Assembly (NCBI RefSeq): GCF_009827575.1
Contig: NZ_WTYR01000001.1
Location: 1,240,001 to 1,304,000, forward strand
Reading direction: 5' to 3'
Source: Alteriqipengyuania halimionae
GTDB taxonomy: Bacteria > Pseudomonadota > Alphaproteobacteria > Sphingomonadales > Sphingomonadaceae
DNA: 64,000 bases
The notes below the pieces were generated by a model. That model was not told the DNA's origin, did no database searches, and worked only from the letters and a program-made list of their open reading frames with translations. This document shows positions 16,356-25,233 of this stretch, in pieces. Position 1 is the first letter of the stretch. Each line of letters starts with the position of its first letter. Position numbers and translations under genes: made by a program.

Positions 16356-17144
16356 TTAGTGAAGGTTCTCGGCGTCGTTGATGTACAGCGACGTCAGAAG
16401 AGCGAAAACGTAGGCCTGGATGCCGGCCACCAGCAGTTCGAGCGCGCAGATGCCGATCATCAGCAGGAAGCTCGGCAGACCGACAAGGAAGCCGAAGCCG
16501 ATGCCGGCATTGGTGCCGTCGATCACGAAGCTCGACAGAACTTCCAGCAGCACGTGTCCGGCCATCATGGCGACGAACAGTCGCAGGCCAAGACTGAACG
16601 GGCGCACCATGAACGAGATGAACTCGATCGGCGCAATCACCGGGATCATCGGCAGCGGCGTGCCGTGCGGCACGAACAGCGAGAAGAAGTGGAGGCCATG
16701 CTTCCAGAAGCCGACGATCAGCACGATCGAGAAGCTCAGGATGGCGAGAATGCCCGTCACCGTGAAATGGCTGGTAAAGGTGAACGGGTGGATCCCGGCG
16801 ACGCCCAGCGGCAGCAGGCCGAGGATGTTCGCGAACAGGATGAACATGAACAGGCTGAAGACGTAAGGAACGTATTTGCGCCCCGCCTGGCCGATATTGG
16901 CTTCGAGCATGTTGTCGATGAAGCCGGTGAAGCTTTCCACCATCATCTGCCATCGCCCGGGCACGAGCTCGCGCTTCATCCCGCCCAGCACGAACAGGAA
17001 GAGCACCACCGTGGTGATGAGCATCCACATCGCGGAATTGGTGAAAGCGATGTTGTAACCGGCGATGTCCAGGTTCTCCGTGCCGAACAACGGCTCGATG
17101 GAGAACTGGTGCATCGGGTCGACTTTGCCTTCTTCGGCTGCCAC
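16356..17144 (-). CDS. atpB: ATP synthase F0 subunit a
   Basis: 262 residues with five to six membrane helices. Subunit a forms the proton half-channels against the c-ring. The essential Arg is in the segment RPFSLGLRLFVAMMAGHVLL, and the late helix LPSFLLMIGICALELLVAGI carries the conserved Glu. The start MAAEEGKVDPMHQFSIEPLF is normal for alphaproteobacteria. It lies between atpI and atpE in the standard order. Confidence 0.95.
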   Translation of the reverse strand: MAAEEGKVDPMHQFSIEPLFGTENLDIAGYNIAFTNSAMWMLITTVVLFLFVLGGMKRELVPGRWQMMVESFTGFIDNMLEANIGQAGRKYVPYVFSLFMFILFANILGLLPLGVAGIHPFTFTSHFTVTGILAILSFSIVLIVGFWKHGLHFFSLFVPHGTPLPMIPVIAPIEFISFMVRPFSLGLRLFVAMMAGHVLLEVLSSFVIDGTNAGIGFGFLVGLPSFLLMIGICALELLVAGIQAYVFALLTSLYINDAENLH

Positions 17145-17174
17145 GTCCGTTAACCCTTGTAATCTCTATGCAAA

Positions 17175-17212
17175 GCGCCCCGAAACCCGTGAAGGGTCAT
17201 TCATCGGGGCGC
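17175..17212 (-). other. Stem-loop between atpI and atpB
   Basis: GCGCCCCGA (17204-17212 read on the minus strand) pairs with TCGGGGCGC (17175-17183), with an inner ACCC-TTCAC-GGGT pairing and only TTT after it. The upstream arm overlaps the last codons of atpI. It could be a partial terminator or processing site that separates AtpI from the enzyme subunits. Confidence 0.45.
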
Positions 17213-17517
17213 ACACTTGCCGCGCGGATGATGTTCCTGAAGGCGACCACTATTCCGAGGAACAGGCCGACCAGCAGGGCCCAGGGATTGGTGTTCGTGA
17301 AATAGCCTACGGCCCACCCGATCACCGCTCCACCGAGAATCCCTCCAAGGAGATCCGCGAGCACCCGGTTGCCGCTGCGATAATTCGCGTCGGCGCCCGA
17401 GGATTGCTTGCGGTTGCGCAATTCTTCGCGGCTCTCGGCGGCTCTAAGCCGCGCTTCGAGCGCGTCGACTCGCGCATCCTCCTCAAGGTGTTCCCGTGCG
17501 GGCTTGTCGTCGCTCAT
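17197..17517 (-). CDS. atpI: AtpI-like F0 assembly protein
   Basis: 106 residues. A charged N-terminal coiled-coil region (about 1-45) precedes two membrane helices, DLLGGILGGAVIGWAVGYF and NPWALLVGLFLGIVVAFRN, the AtpI/Ca2+-Mg2+-channel-like pattern. AtpI is thought to help assemble the c-ring and sometimes to carry Mg2+. The start at 17517 (MSDDKPAREH) is preferred to 17553 because the extra upstream residues are not typical. First gene of the F0 operon. Confidence 0.85.
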   Translation of the reverse strand: MSDDKPAREHLEEDARVDALEARLRAAESREELRNRKQSSGADANYRSGNRVLADLLGGILGGAVIGWAVGYFTNTNPWALLVGLFLGIVVAFRNIIRAASVRPDE

Positions 17518-17658
17518 GCCTGTGTCTCCGGTTGGATTGACGGCACGGGCCAAGACTTGCCCGCCGAGGGCGCCGCCCCCTTAGAAGGGGGGCAAAAACA
17601 AGTCAACCGAAGCAGGCTCCTATCGCGGCAGCTTTTCCGCCCTGCTTTTTCAGTCCGT

Positions 17659-18051
17659 TCAGTTCTTCGGGCACTGCGGCAGCAGCACCGGACGGTCCTG
17701 GGTGCGGGTTTGCCAGCTGCCATCGGGCGCCTGGTACTTTTCTCCAGGCGACGTGCGCAGGATCAGCTTGCACCCGGCGGCGATCGCATATTCGTTGATC
17801 GTTGCCTGTTCGGCGCGAGCGCGCTGGGTATAAACCGCACGGCGGCGCATATTGATATCGGCGACGATCCGCTCGAGTTCCGGCGTCGACTGGCCGACGA
17901 TGCCGAGATAGCCATCGACCTTCTCGCCGACCTTGCCCGAAGCACGCGCGGCTTCGTAAGCCGGATCGCGGTCCTGCATCGCCTGCGCGGTGCCGCCTAT
18001 CGCCATCATCGAACCGATGGCTGCGGCGGTAATCAGTGTCTTGCGAATCAT
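17659..18051 (-). CDS. ydbL: YdbL family (DUF1318) periplasmic protein
   Basis: 130 residues with a signal peptide (MIRKTLITAAAIGSMMAIGGTAQA). The body DPAYEAARASGKVGEKVDGYLGIV...IVADINMRRRAVYTQRAR carries the DUF1318 features: a short helical domain in which GKVGE(x)2DGYLG is the core. In enterobacteria YdbL works with YdbH and YnbE and is proposed to regulate their association. Here it follows ydbH and ynbE in the same order on the same strand, which supports the assignment. Confidence 0.85.
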   Translation of the reverse strand: MIRKTLITAAAIGSMMAIGGTAQAMQDRDPAYEAARASGKVGEKVDGYLGIVGQSTPELERIVADINMRRRAVYTQRARAEQATINEYAIAAGCKLILRTSPGEKYQAPDGSWQTRTQDRPVLLPQCPKN

Positions 18052-18090
18052 GTCTTCGCTCCTTCGTTCTCGTTCGGCCGGGGGCCCGGC

Positions 18091-18282
18091 TCAGAATATA
18101 TCGGCATTCTCGTCGATCGCGTCTTCGGCATCGGCGGCAAGGCGATAGATCACTTCCTGCCGGATGTTGATATTGAGTTCGATCACGATCGGTTCGGTAG
18201 GCGTATCGACCGAGATGCACCCGCCCAGCCCTGCCGCGATCGCAGACAAGCCCAACAGAGCAACGTATTTCGACGAAATCAT
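18091..18282 (-). CDS. ynbE: YnbE-like outer-membrane lipoprotein
   Basis: 63 residues. Lipoprotein signal peptide with lipobox LGGC (Cys about 21) and a short mature part containing PIVIELNINIRQEVIYRL. The ELNINI strand is repeated near the C-terminus of the neighbouring YdbH (IELNININAQFYG), fitting the model in which YnbE pairs with the end of the YdbH beta-bridge in the outer membrane. The start overlaps the ydbH stop as ATGA, so the partners are translationally coupled. Confidence 0.85.
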   Translation of the reverse strand: MISSKYVALLGLSAIAAGLGGCISVDTPTEPIVIELNINIRQEVIYRLAADAEDAIDENADIF

Positions 18283-21200
18283 GGCTTATCCTCGCTTTCG
18301 GAAGGCTGAATATCCTCGGGGTCGACCTCGGCCGGCGGGTTGCGGACCTCGCGGGCCAGAATGTTGCCATCCTCGTCGATCAGGCCGAGCGACCGCGCAT
18401 CGCGGATCAGGGTCGGGTCGTAGAAACTCTTGAGCATCGCGATCAGGCCGTAGAACTGCGCGTTGATATTGATGTTGAGCTCGATCGGCACGCCTTCGAG
18501 GCTCTTGGTGATCAGATTGCGTTCGGCGCCTTCGCCCTGGCGGACGCCTTCGGTCTGCACGCGCGTGACGATTTCGCCGGTCAATTCGCCATCCATCGTG
18601 ATCCGCATCTTCGAATAATCGAGCGATCGCAGTATATTGAAGGCGAGGTTCGCCATCGTCGACAGATCTTCGTAGGTCAATTCGCCGACATAGGAGAGAT
18701 TGCCGCCCGGCGGCCGCGAGGTGAGCCGCCCGTCGACGATCCGACCGCCGTCCTTGTCGAAGACCAGTGGCATCGCCCCGTCGAAGGTGCCGGTAGCGCT
18801 GATATTGGCGAGATCGAACTGTTCGACGAATTGCGCCGCCTCGAGCCCCGTAACGATCAGCGTGAAATTGCGCACCGTGCCTTCACCGAAGCTCACACGC
18901 GTTGGCATCAGCTCGAGCGATCCGCCCATGAACGGCCAGCGCCCCTCCTCGATATCGATCTCGAAGCCCTCGCGCAGTGCCAGCGTGACCTGCCCGTCGC
19001 GCACCTCGATCCCCGGATTGATCGAGCGGACCTGGAATGTCTGTCCCGGCGCGGTTTCGAAGCCGAGCAAATCGGTGAAGACGAGCGAGCCCGACGCGCC
19101 CTCGACCGGGCCGAAGGGGGCCGCGAAATCGAGATCGGCGGTGGAATATTCGCCGCCGCTGGTAAGCCCGCCCTCACCCCAGAGGACCCAGCCATCGCCG
19201 TCGATCCGGCCATCCACCAGGCTGATCACGCCCTTGGCGAGATAGGTGATGTCCTGCGGCTGCAGCTCGCCGTCGAACAGCAAGCCGTCGGTGTCGAGAT
19301 CGGCGCGGCCCGAGGCAGTGGTAAGATCGTGCACGACATCGAGCGCGGCGACCACGCGCTGCGTATCTCGATCGCGCAGATTCGCTTCGGCGAGGATCGT
19401 GCTGTTCTCGAGCGTCAGCTGGCCTTCGGTCGCGTCGAGCGGGTAGAAGCGCTCCGGATCGTTGCGATCGGAGAGCAGGAAGGTGGCATCGGAGAGTATC
19501 AACCGGCCACCTGCATAGCGCCAGTTTCCGCGCGCATTGGCGATGTCGAGCGGAACCGCGACAAGTTTGGCCTCCGTATCGGCAAAGGTTCCGGCGATCT
19601 CTTCTCCGCCCAGCTGCGCATCGACATCCGAGAGCACGAAATCCGCGCCGCTGCCTTGCTCGCCGAGATGCACGGCCAGACTGCTTGCGCGCACCACACC
19701 GGGCCATGCCAGACCGACCGGGCCCGATTCGATCGCAATCGGCGTGCCGCCGAGCCGCCCGCTCAATGCCAGCGAGGGCGCACCCGCAACGATTCGCAAC
19801 GGCCCGCCACCGCCACCTCGGACGATCGATCCGCTGCTCGGTGGGCACAGCGTCAGCTCGCGTCCGTCGAGCGCCAGATTGGCGTATTCGAGACTATCGA
19901 ACCGGAACGGCGTGCACCGGGAAAACGCGCTGAAGGCACCATCCGGCGAGACCACGGCGTCGATCGGGAACGCGAGATTTTCCGCCCGTCCGCCGGGCAG
20001 CGGCCCGCTCAAGCGTACATCGCCGCGCGCGACGAGACGGCCCGACGCCGCTTGCTCGATCCTCAAATCGGGCAAGGCAAGGCTGGCGCCGCGCGCTTCG
20101 TAAGGCGCCATCTCGATGCGATATGTCGCCGCCCCGCGCCCGGTGGTTTCCAACGTACCGGCGATGCGCGGCATATCGGGACCGCCAGTGCGGAACGAGC
20201 CGGCGATCCCTCCACCATCGGCCCAGCGCAATCGGTCCGCTTCGGCCAGCAGCGCGCCGCTGCGATTGCGCCAGCGCGCCTGCGGCACAATCACGCGGAT
20301 GCCGCCATCGGCACGCCTGACGGTGAACGCCCCGGCAAGACTGCTTCCCTGTGCCTGACGCTGCAGGGCCGCGCGCAGTTTGGCCGCCAGCGGCGCGATC
20401 GGCGTTTCGCTGGCACCGCTCCCGAAGCCCGCCAGCGCCCGATCGAGCGCGGCGCCTGGGCGCAGATTGCTGCCGTCGAATTCGCCGCTCCATTCCATTC
20501 GCGCATAATCGTCGCGCAGGCGAAGGACGCCTTCGCTCGCGAGCCGGCCGACCTCTGCCTGCGGCGTATCGAGGCCGACCAGCGCGAGGTCGTAATCAGC
20601 GGTTGCTGCACTGCGGTCGAGGGTGAAGGTGATATCGCCCTCGATCCCCTGGGCTGCGTAATCGGCGTAGCGCCCCTCGCCGCCGGTCAGCGAGACCGTG
20701 CCTTCTGCCGCATCGAACGTGGCGGGAAACTGCGCGTCGAGTTCGGCGTCGAGCGAGGCCAGCGCGACATCGCGATCCGCGCACTCGAGCGCGCGCAGGC
20801 GCAGCGGTCCGTCGAGATGCGGGGCGCTGTCGGAGGTCGTAACCTTGCCGAAGAAGCTTGCGCGATCGGCCAAGCATCCCTCGAACCGAAGGTCCGGCAC
20901 CAGCGCCGCGACTTGCCCTTCGAACCCGTCGCTCGGATTGCCGCTGCCGTCGAGCGCCAGCCCCAGCACACCGTAGGGCGAGGCGACCCGCGCGCGACCG
21001 TCCACGATGCGGACGTCGAGATCGGGCAGCGACGGAGGCGCATCGGGTGCGCTCTCCTTGAACAGGATCGGATCGAGCGTGCCAAAGCTCAGCCCGGCAT
21101 CGGTGAACCGCCCGAAAATGCGCGGCTTTTCCAGCGTGACCGAGCGCACGCTCGGCCCGGCGAAGCTCCAGCCAAGCTGCACCTCGACGCGTTCGACCGT

Positions 21201-21473
21201 AGCATCGGGGCGTTCGGGATCGCCGATCACGACATTGCGCAAAACCTGCCGCTGCCCGCCGATCCGCTCGATCTCGTAGGTCGCCGGGATGCCCTGCTTT
21301 TCGAGCTCTCCGGCGATCAGATCGTCGGCAATCTCGACACGTTGCGACCAGGCGAAGCCGATCACCACGAACACGACAATTGCGATCCAGGGGAACACGC
21401 GACGCCAGAAACCGCCCCGCCGTGCCGATGGCGATGGTTTGACGTCTTTCGCTTCTGTCTGCCCCTCGGCCAT
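18279..21473 (-). CDS. ydbH: YdbH family AsmA-like inter-membrane phospholipid transport protein
   Basis: About 1064 residues. One N-terminal membrane helix (FPWIAIVVFVVIGFAWS) anchors it in the inner membrane, and the rest is a long, beta-rich periplasmic repeat region. The C-terminal part (from about residue 800) has the YdbH-specific region with DLANISATGTFDGAMPLVFD, GNLSYVGELTYEDLSTMANL and IELNININAQFYG. In E. coli YdbH, TamB and YhdP form hydrophobic grooves that move phospholipid to the outer membrane. I put the start at 21473 because AAGGGG lies 6 bases upstream; ATGs at 21479 and 21509 are in frame but worse placed. ynbE overlaps its stop. Confidence 0.88.
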   Translation of the reverse strand: MAEGQTEAKDVKPSPSARRGGFWRRVFPWIAIVVFVVIGFAWSQRVEIADDLIAGELEKQGIPATYEIERIGGQRQVLRNVVIGDPERPDATVERVEVQLGWSFAGPSVRSVTLEKPRIFGRFTDAGLSFGTLDPILFKESAPDAPPSLPDLDVRIVDGRARVASPYGVLGLALDGSGNPSDGFEGQVAALVPDLRFEGCLADRASFFGKVTTSDSAPHLDGPLRLRALECADRDVALASLDAELDAQFPATFDAAEGTVSLTGGEGRYADYAAQGIEGDITFTLDRSAATADYDLALVGLDTPQAEVGRLASEGVLRLRDDYARMEWSGEFDGSNLRPGAALDRALAGFGSGASETPIAPLAAKLRAALQRQAQGSSLAGAFTVRRADGGIRVIVPQARWRNRSGALLAEADRLRWADGGGIAGSFRTGGPDMPRIAGTLETTGRGAATYRIEMAPYEARGASLALPDLRIEQAASGRLVARGDVRLSGPLPGGRAENLAFPIDAVVSPDGAFSAFSRCTPFRFDSLEYANLALDGRELTLCPPSSGSIVRGGGGGPLRIVAGAPSLALSGRLGGTPIAIESGPVGLAWPGVVRASSLAVHLGEQGSGADFVLSDVDAQLGGEEIAGTFADTEAKLVAVPLDIANARGNWRYAGGRLILSDATFLLSDRNDPERFYPLDATEGQLTLENSTILAEANLRDRDTQRVVAALDVVHDLTTASGRADLDTDGLLFDGELQPQDITYLAKGVISLVDGRIDGDGWVLWGEGGLTSGGEYSTADLDFAAPFGPVEGASGSLVFTDLLGFETAPGQTFQVRSINPGIEVRDGQVTLALREGFEIDIEEGRWPFMGGSLELMPTRVSFGEGTVRNFTLIVTGLEAAQFVEQFDLANISATGTFDGAMPLVFDKDGGRIVDGRLTSRPPGGNLSYVGELTYEDLSTMANLAFNILRSLDYSKMRITMDGELTGEIVTRVQTEGVRQGEGAERNLITKSLEGVPIELNININAQFYGLIAMLKSFYDPTLIRDARSLGLIDEDGNILAREVRNPPAEVDPEDIQPSESEDKP

Positions 21474-21552
21474 CGCCATCCCCTTGCGCCCGGACCCGTG
21501 CAAAGGCAATGCTGATCCGGCGATCGATGCGGCAGGGGGCGCGGGATGCGGG

Positions 21553-22251
21553 ATGGGTGAAAACGACGCAACACCGGGCTCTTCAGGGCGGAGCGGCCAT
21601 CGCGCGCGATTGCGGCAAAAGCTGTTCGAGGGCGGGGCCGAAGCGCTCGCCGATTACGAAGTGCTCGAATACCTGCTTGCCACCGCGCGGCCGCGGATCG
21701 ATACCAAGCCGATCGCCAAATCGCTGATCGCACGCTTCGGCAGCCTTGCCGCCGTGCTCAACGCCGATGCCTCGGCGCTCGCCGATCATCCACAGATGGG
21801 CGAGACGAGCGCCGCCGCGCTGAAAATCGTCGCGCTCGCAGCCCGTCGCATGGCGCGCGCGCAGATTGCGGAAAAGCCGGTGCTTGGCAGCTGGCAGGCG
21901 CTGATCGATTACCTCCATATCGACATGGCGCACCTCACCCACGAGCGGGTCCGGGTGCTCCACCTCGATGCGCGCAATCGCCTGATCCTCGACCAGCACG
22001 TGTCGGACGGATCGGTGGACGAGGCCGCGATCCATCCGCGCGAAGTGATCAAGCGCGCGCTCGAACTGGGCGCGACCGCGTTGATCCTCGTGCACAACCA
22101 CCCCTCGGGCAGCCCCGAGCCAAGCCGCGCCGACATCGAGATCACCCGCCGCATCGCCGAAGCCGGAAGGCTATTGGGCGTGACCGTGCACGATCACGTC
22201 ATCGTCGGTCGCGAGGGGCACGCATCCTTGCGCGCGAAGGGGCTGATCTAG
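21553..22251 (+). CDS. radC: RadC family JAB/MPN-domain protein
   Basis: 232 residues. The N-terminal helix-hairpin-helix-like region (LRQKLFEGGAEALADYEVLE, then ARFGSLAAVLNADASALADH) is followed by the JAB domain with HLDARNRLILDQHVSDGSVD and the metalloprotease-type motif LVHNHPSGSPEPSRADIEIT (HxHP...SxxD). RadC was once linked to DNA repair; the molecular function is unresolved. The start at 21553 is the first ATG that keeps the family N-terminus; the frame is open further up into the ydbH promoter. Divergent from ydbH and convergent with the next gene. Confidence 0.9.
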   Translation: MGENDATPGSSGRSGHRARLRQKLFEGGAEALADYEVLEYLLATARPRIDTKPIAKSLIARFGSLAAVLNADASALADHPQMGETSAAALKIVALAARRMARAQIAEKPVLGSWQALIDYLHIDMAHLTHERVRVLHLDARNRLILDQHVSDGSVDEAAIHPREVIKRALELGATALILVHNHPSGSPEPSRADIEITRRIAEAGRLLGVTVHDHVIVGREGHASLRAKGLI

Positions 22252-22259
22252 CCCCTTCG
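22235..22259. terminator. Hairpin between convergent radC and DUF3857 genes
   Basis: CGAAGGGGCT (22235-22244) and AGCCCCTTCG (22250-22259) pair perfectly around GATCT. It spans the radC stop codon and lies in the 18-base gap to the convergent gene. There is no clear T-run on either strand, so termination is plausible but unproven. Confidence 0.45.
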
Positions 22260-22269
22260 GTTGCTCGGT

Positions 22270-25065
22270 CTATTCAGGCTGTTCGATGCCGTAGAGCGCG
22301 TATTGACGCACCACCTGCGGGGCCAGCCGCTTGGCATAGGCGATTTCTTCGCGCCCTTCCTTCTTCCGCCCCTGTTCGGACAGGATAACGCCCTTGAGAT
22401 AGCGCGACGCCGCCATGTTCGGCTCCTTGCTCAACGCGGCATCGATATCCTTCAATGCCTTGTCGAATTCACCAAGCCGGTAATAGGCCATCGCCCGGCT
22501 ATCGAGCACGCTGGCGTCGTAGCTCGACGTCTGCACCGCCTCGGAGCAGACCGCTTCGGCCTCGTCCAGCTTGTAGCGCCAGGTGCCCATGTGCCAGCAC
22601 TTCGCGTTGAGCAGCTGGGCGTCGCCCGGGCGCTCGGTCAGGATCTGCTCGATCATCGCGAATCCATCATCGGCGCGACCCGCACTTCCTTCGAGCTCGG
22701 CGCGAAGCTGGGCTTGCGCGACCCGATCGTCGCCCCCGAGGTCGAATTCCTCAAGCAGGGCAAGCGCGCCCTCGACATCGCCGTTCTTCGCCTGGATATC
22801 GGCCAGCTGGGCGGCCATCGCGAAATCGCCCTGGAGATCGTAGGCGTATAGCGCGTCGTCGAGCGCACGCTCCCACTCACCGGCATTGGCATAGGTCTGG
22901 GCGCGAACCGCATAGAGCTCGGCACTGGGCTTTTCGTCGATCGCACGGGTAAGATCGCGCGCCGCCGCTTCGTAATCGTAGGTATAGGTACCGATCATGC
23001 CGGCCCGCAGGCTCAGCCGATCGGCATCGTCCGGATCGAGCGCGACATACTGATCGAGCGCATCCTCGATCCCTTCCATCCGCTTGGCGACCTCCTCAGG
23101 CGAATATTCCCAATACCGGGTGACGCCTTCATTGGCGCGGACCTTGTAGTCGCCGCTTTTAAGCTTGTTCGCCGCACGGCGATTGACCGCAAACTCGTCG
23201 GCCGGGATTTCGACCGGTATTTCCGCTTTGTCCGATCGCACCCGCAGCATGTTGCCATCGAGCGTGGCGGTCCGCGTGATCCGCGATCCGCCCACCATCT
23301 GCGCATCGGCATCGGTCCCGCGAAGGACGTAATCGGCATTGCCTTCGGGTAGGCGAATCTCGACCTGTTCGGTCAGCCGCAGCGGCCCACCGACCTGATA
23401 GGGAATGTCGCGCCATTCGCGGCGCGCGCGATCGGGCGAGAACGTCATCCCGTTGCTGGATGTGTACGGCGTCAGCGTCGCGCTGTTGCGATCGATATCC
23501 CACCAGGTCGAAGTCAGGCCCTTGGCGATGACCCGGGCGATGCCGGTGTCCTCGTCATATTCGATATCGGCCTGGAAGACGATGTTGTCGCCCACGATAT
23601 CGCTGGCATATTGCGACGCGAACGCGGTGATTTCATCTTCTTCGGTGGTATCGTCGATGTTCTGGAATCGCGCTGCCATCGCGCCCTGCACCTTCACATC
23701 GATATCGAACAGTGCGGGGTAATCGAACCCGGCCGATTGATCGATCGAAACCCGGGTCGCACGATCGGGCGTATCCTGCCAGCGCTGATCCATCCGGACC
23801 AGCTCGGCCCCGCCTTCGCGCAACGGCAACGCGTAGAAGAAGCGCGGGACTTCGCCGATCGTCGAGAGGCGAATCCCGGCATTGGTCCCATCGAGCCAGT
23901 AATCTTCCCCATCGATCGTGGCGTGCACGATCATGTGATCGAAATCGCCCGGCATGGGCAGCATTTCGCGTACCCAGTCGCCCGCCTGGCTGCGCACCAG
24001 CACGGCTTCGCTCTTGATGCCCATTTCGCGCAGCATGGCGAGGAGCAGCATCGATTTCGCCTTGCAGTCGCCGTAGCGCAGCTCCCAGGTCTGTTCGGGC
24101 TGTTGCGGCAGGTAATTTCCGCCATCGAGCCCGTTCAACAGGTAGGCGATACGGTCCTGCACGACCTGCAGCGCTAAGGCGGCGCGTTCGAGCGGAACGT
24201 CGGTCTGTGCTTCGATCGAGGCGACTTCGCGCGCGACATCGCCGCCCGGCGTGATCGAACCTTCGGTGCTGAAATGCGGCGCCATCTTGGCCGAGACTTC
24301 TTCCCAGCTGCGATAGGTCCCCACTTGCAGCAGAGAGGCTTGCTGGTACCGCGCCGGTGCGTCGCCCGGCATTTCATCGAGTTCGTCGACCGGGAATTCG
24401 ATCGCCAGCCTGCGATAGCCATCGACCGTCTCGGGCTCGGCCAGCGCGACATCGCGCGTGACCTGATAGCGCATGGCGGTGCCTTCGGGCCAGGTCACCA
24501 CCATGCGACCGAACCCGAGTTCGGCGGGTTCGGCGAACACACCCTGGAGAACCTGCATCTCGCCATTGAGCGCCTGGTCGCGCGTCGTCGTCGAGCGGCG
24601 CATCCGCAATACGTCACCCACCCGCAGGCCGGGGATCGCCATCGTCGCCGTCAGCATCCCGTCGAGCGAGCGGCTTTCGAGTTGCTGCTCGCGCCGCAGG
24701 ACGTCGAAATCGCCTCCGTTCGCAAGCAGGTCGATAACCTCGCCATCGCGCACGATCTCGAGATTGTGGACGAACAGATCGCCCTTGTCGGGAAGCCACG
24801 GCACCTGGACCGTACCCAGCTGGGTCAGCGCCTGCGGCGTCTCGATCTTGTAGGCGATATCGAGATAATCGTGGACGACACCGTCTTCCATTCGCACCTG
24901 GCGATCGAACAGCACGAGCATCTCGTCCTTGGCCAGCGCGGCATCGAAATCCACCGGCTCCACCCAGGCTGGCGCAGCCTCGTAAATCACCTCTTCACCG
25001 GCGTAGGCAGGGCTGGCGCAAACGGCCACGACGGCGGTGGCGCAAAGCAGTTCGTGCAATTTCAC
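22270..25065 (-). CDS. Exported DUF3857 / transglutaminase-like / TPR protein
   Basis: 931 residues from a GTG start at 25065 (GAGG precedes by about 9 bases). Signal peptide about 1-22 (…VAVCASPAYA). Residues about 40-230 match DUF3857 (VRMEDGVVHDYLDIAYKIET, GLRVGDVLRMRRSTTTRD). A transglutaminase-like core follows, with Cys in YGDCKAKSMLLLAMLREMGI, His in FDHMIVHATIDG and Asp in YWLDGTNAG, so the triad looks intact. The last ~270 residues are TPR-like helical pairs (ALDDALYAYDLQGDFAMAAQ, AMAYYRLGEFDKALKDIDAA). Such proteins are exported and common in Bacteroidetes and sphingomonads; their substrates are unknown. Probably periplasmic or surface-associated. Confidence 0.85.
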   Translation of the reverse strand: MKLHELLCATAVVAVCASPAYAGEEVIYEAAPAWVEPVDFDAALAKDEMLVLFDRQVRMEDGVVHDYLDIAYKIETPQALTQLGTVQVPWLPDKGDLFVHNLEIVRDGEVIDLLANGGDFDVLRREQQLESRSLDGMLTATMAIPGLRVGDVLRMRRSTTTRDQALNGEMQVLQGVFAEPAELGFGRMVVTWPEGTAMRYQVTRDVALAEPETVDGYRRLAIEFPVDELDEMPGDAPARYQQASLLQVGTYRSWEEVSAKMAPHFSTEGSITPGGDVAREVASIEAQTDVPLERAALALQVVQDRIAYLLNGLDGGNYLPQQPEQTWELRYGDCKAKSMLLLAMLREMGIKSEAVLVRSQAGDWVREMLPMPGDFDHMIVHATIDGEDYWLDGTNAGIRLSTIGEVPRFFYALPLREGGAELVRMDQRWQDTPDRATRVSIDQSAGFDYPALFDIDVKVQGAMAARFQNIDDTTEEDEITAFASQYASDIVGDNIVFQADIEYDEDTGIARVIAKGLTSTWWDIDRNSATLTPYTSSNGMTFSPDRARREWRDIPYQVGGPLRLTEQVEIRLPEGNADYVLRGTDADAQMVGGSRITRTATLDGNMLRVRSDKAEIPVEIPADEFAVNRRAANKLKSGDYKVRANEGVTRYWEYSPEEVAKRMEGIEDALDQYVALDPDDADRLSLRAGMIGTYTYDYEAAARDLTRAIDEKPSAELYAVRAQTYANAGEWERALDDALYAYDLQGDFAMAAQLADIQAKNGDVEGALALLEEFDLGGDDRVAQAQLRAELEGSAGRADDGFAMIEQILTERPGDAQLLNAKCWHMGTWRYKLDEAEAVCSEAVQTSSYDASVLDSRAMAYYRLGEFDKALKDIDAALSKEPNMAASRYLKGVILSEQGRKKEGREEIAYAKRLAPQVVRQYALYGIEQPE

Positions 25066-25233
25066 TTGGTATCGACCTCTAATCTTTATGTCGTGCATGA
25101 TGCACGGCCCACCGGCGCATGGCAAACACCGAATTCATCTTCGCCATACGGGAGGGGACGCGCTGGCGACTTGCCATTTGGCCGGGCTCTCCATAGTCGC
25201 GCGCCTAACTCGAATCCCCAACCGGAGTTGCCG

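Noticed and set aside
18831-21515. An 894-codon open frame opposite ydbH
   Set aside because: Shadow of the ydbH coding frame, rich in Arg, Gly and His as expected for antisense of high-GC coding DNA.
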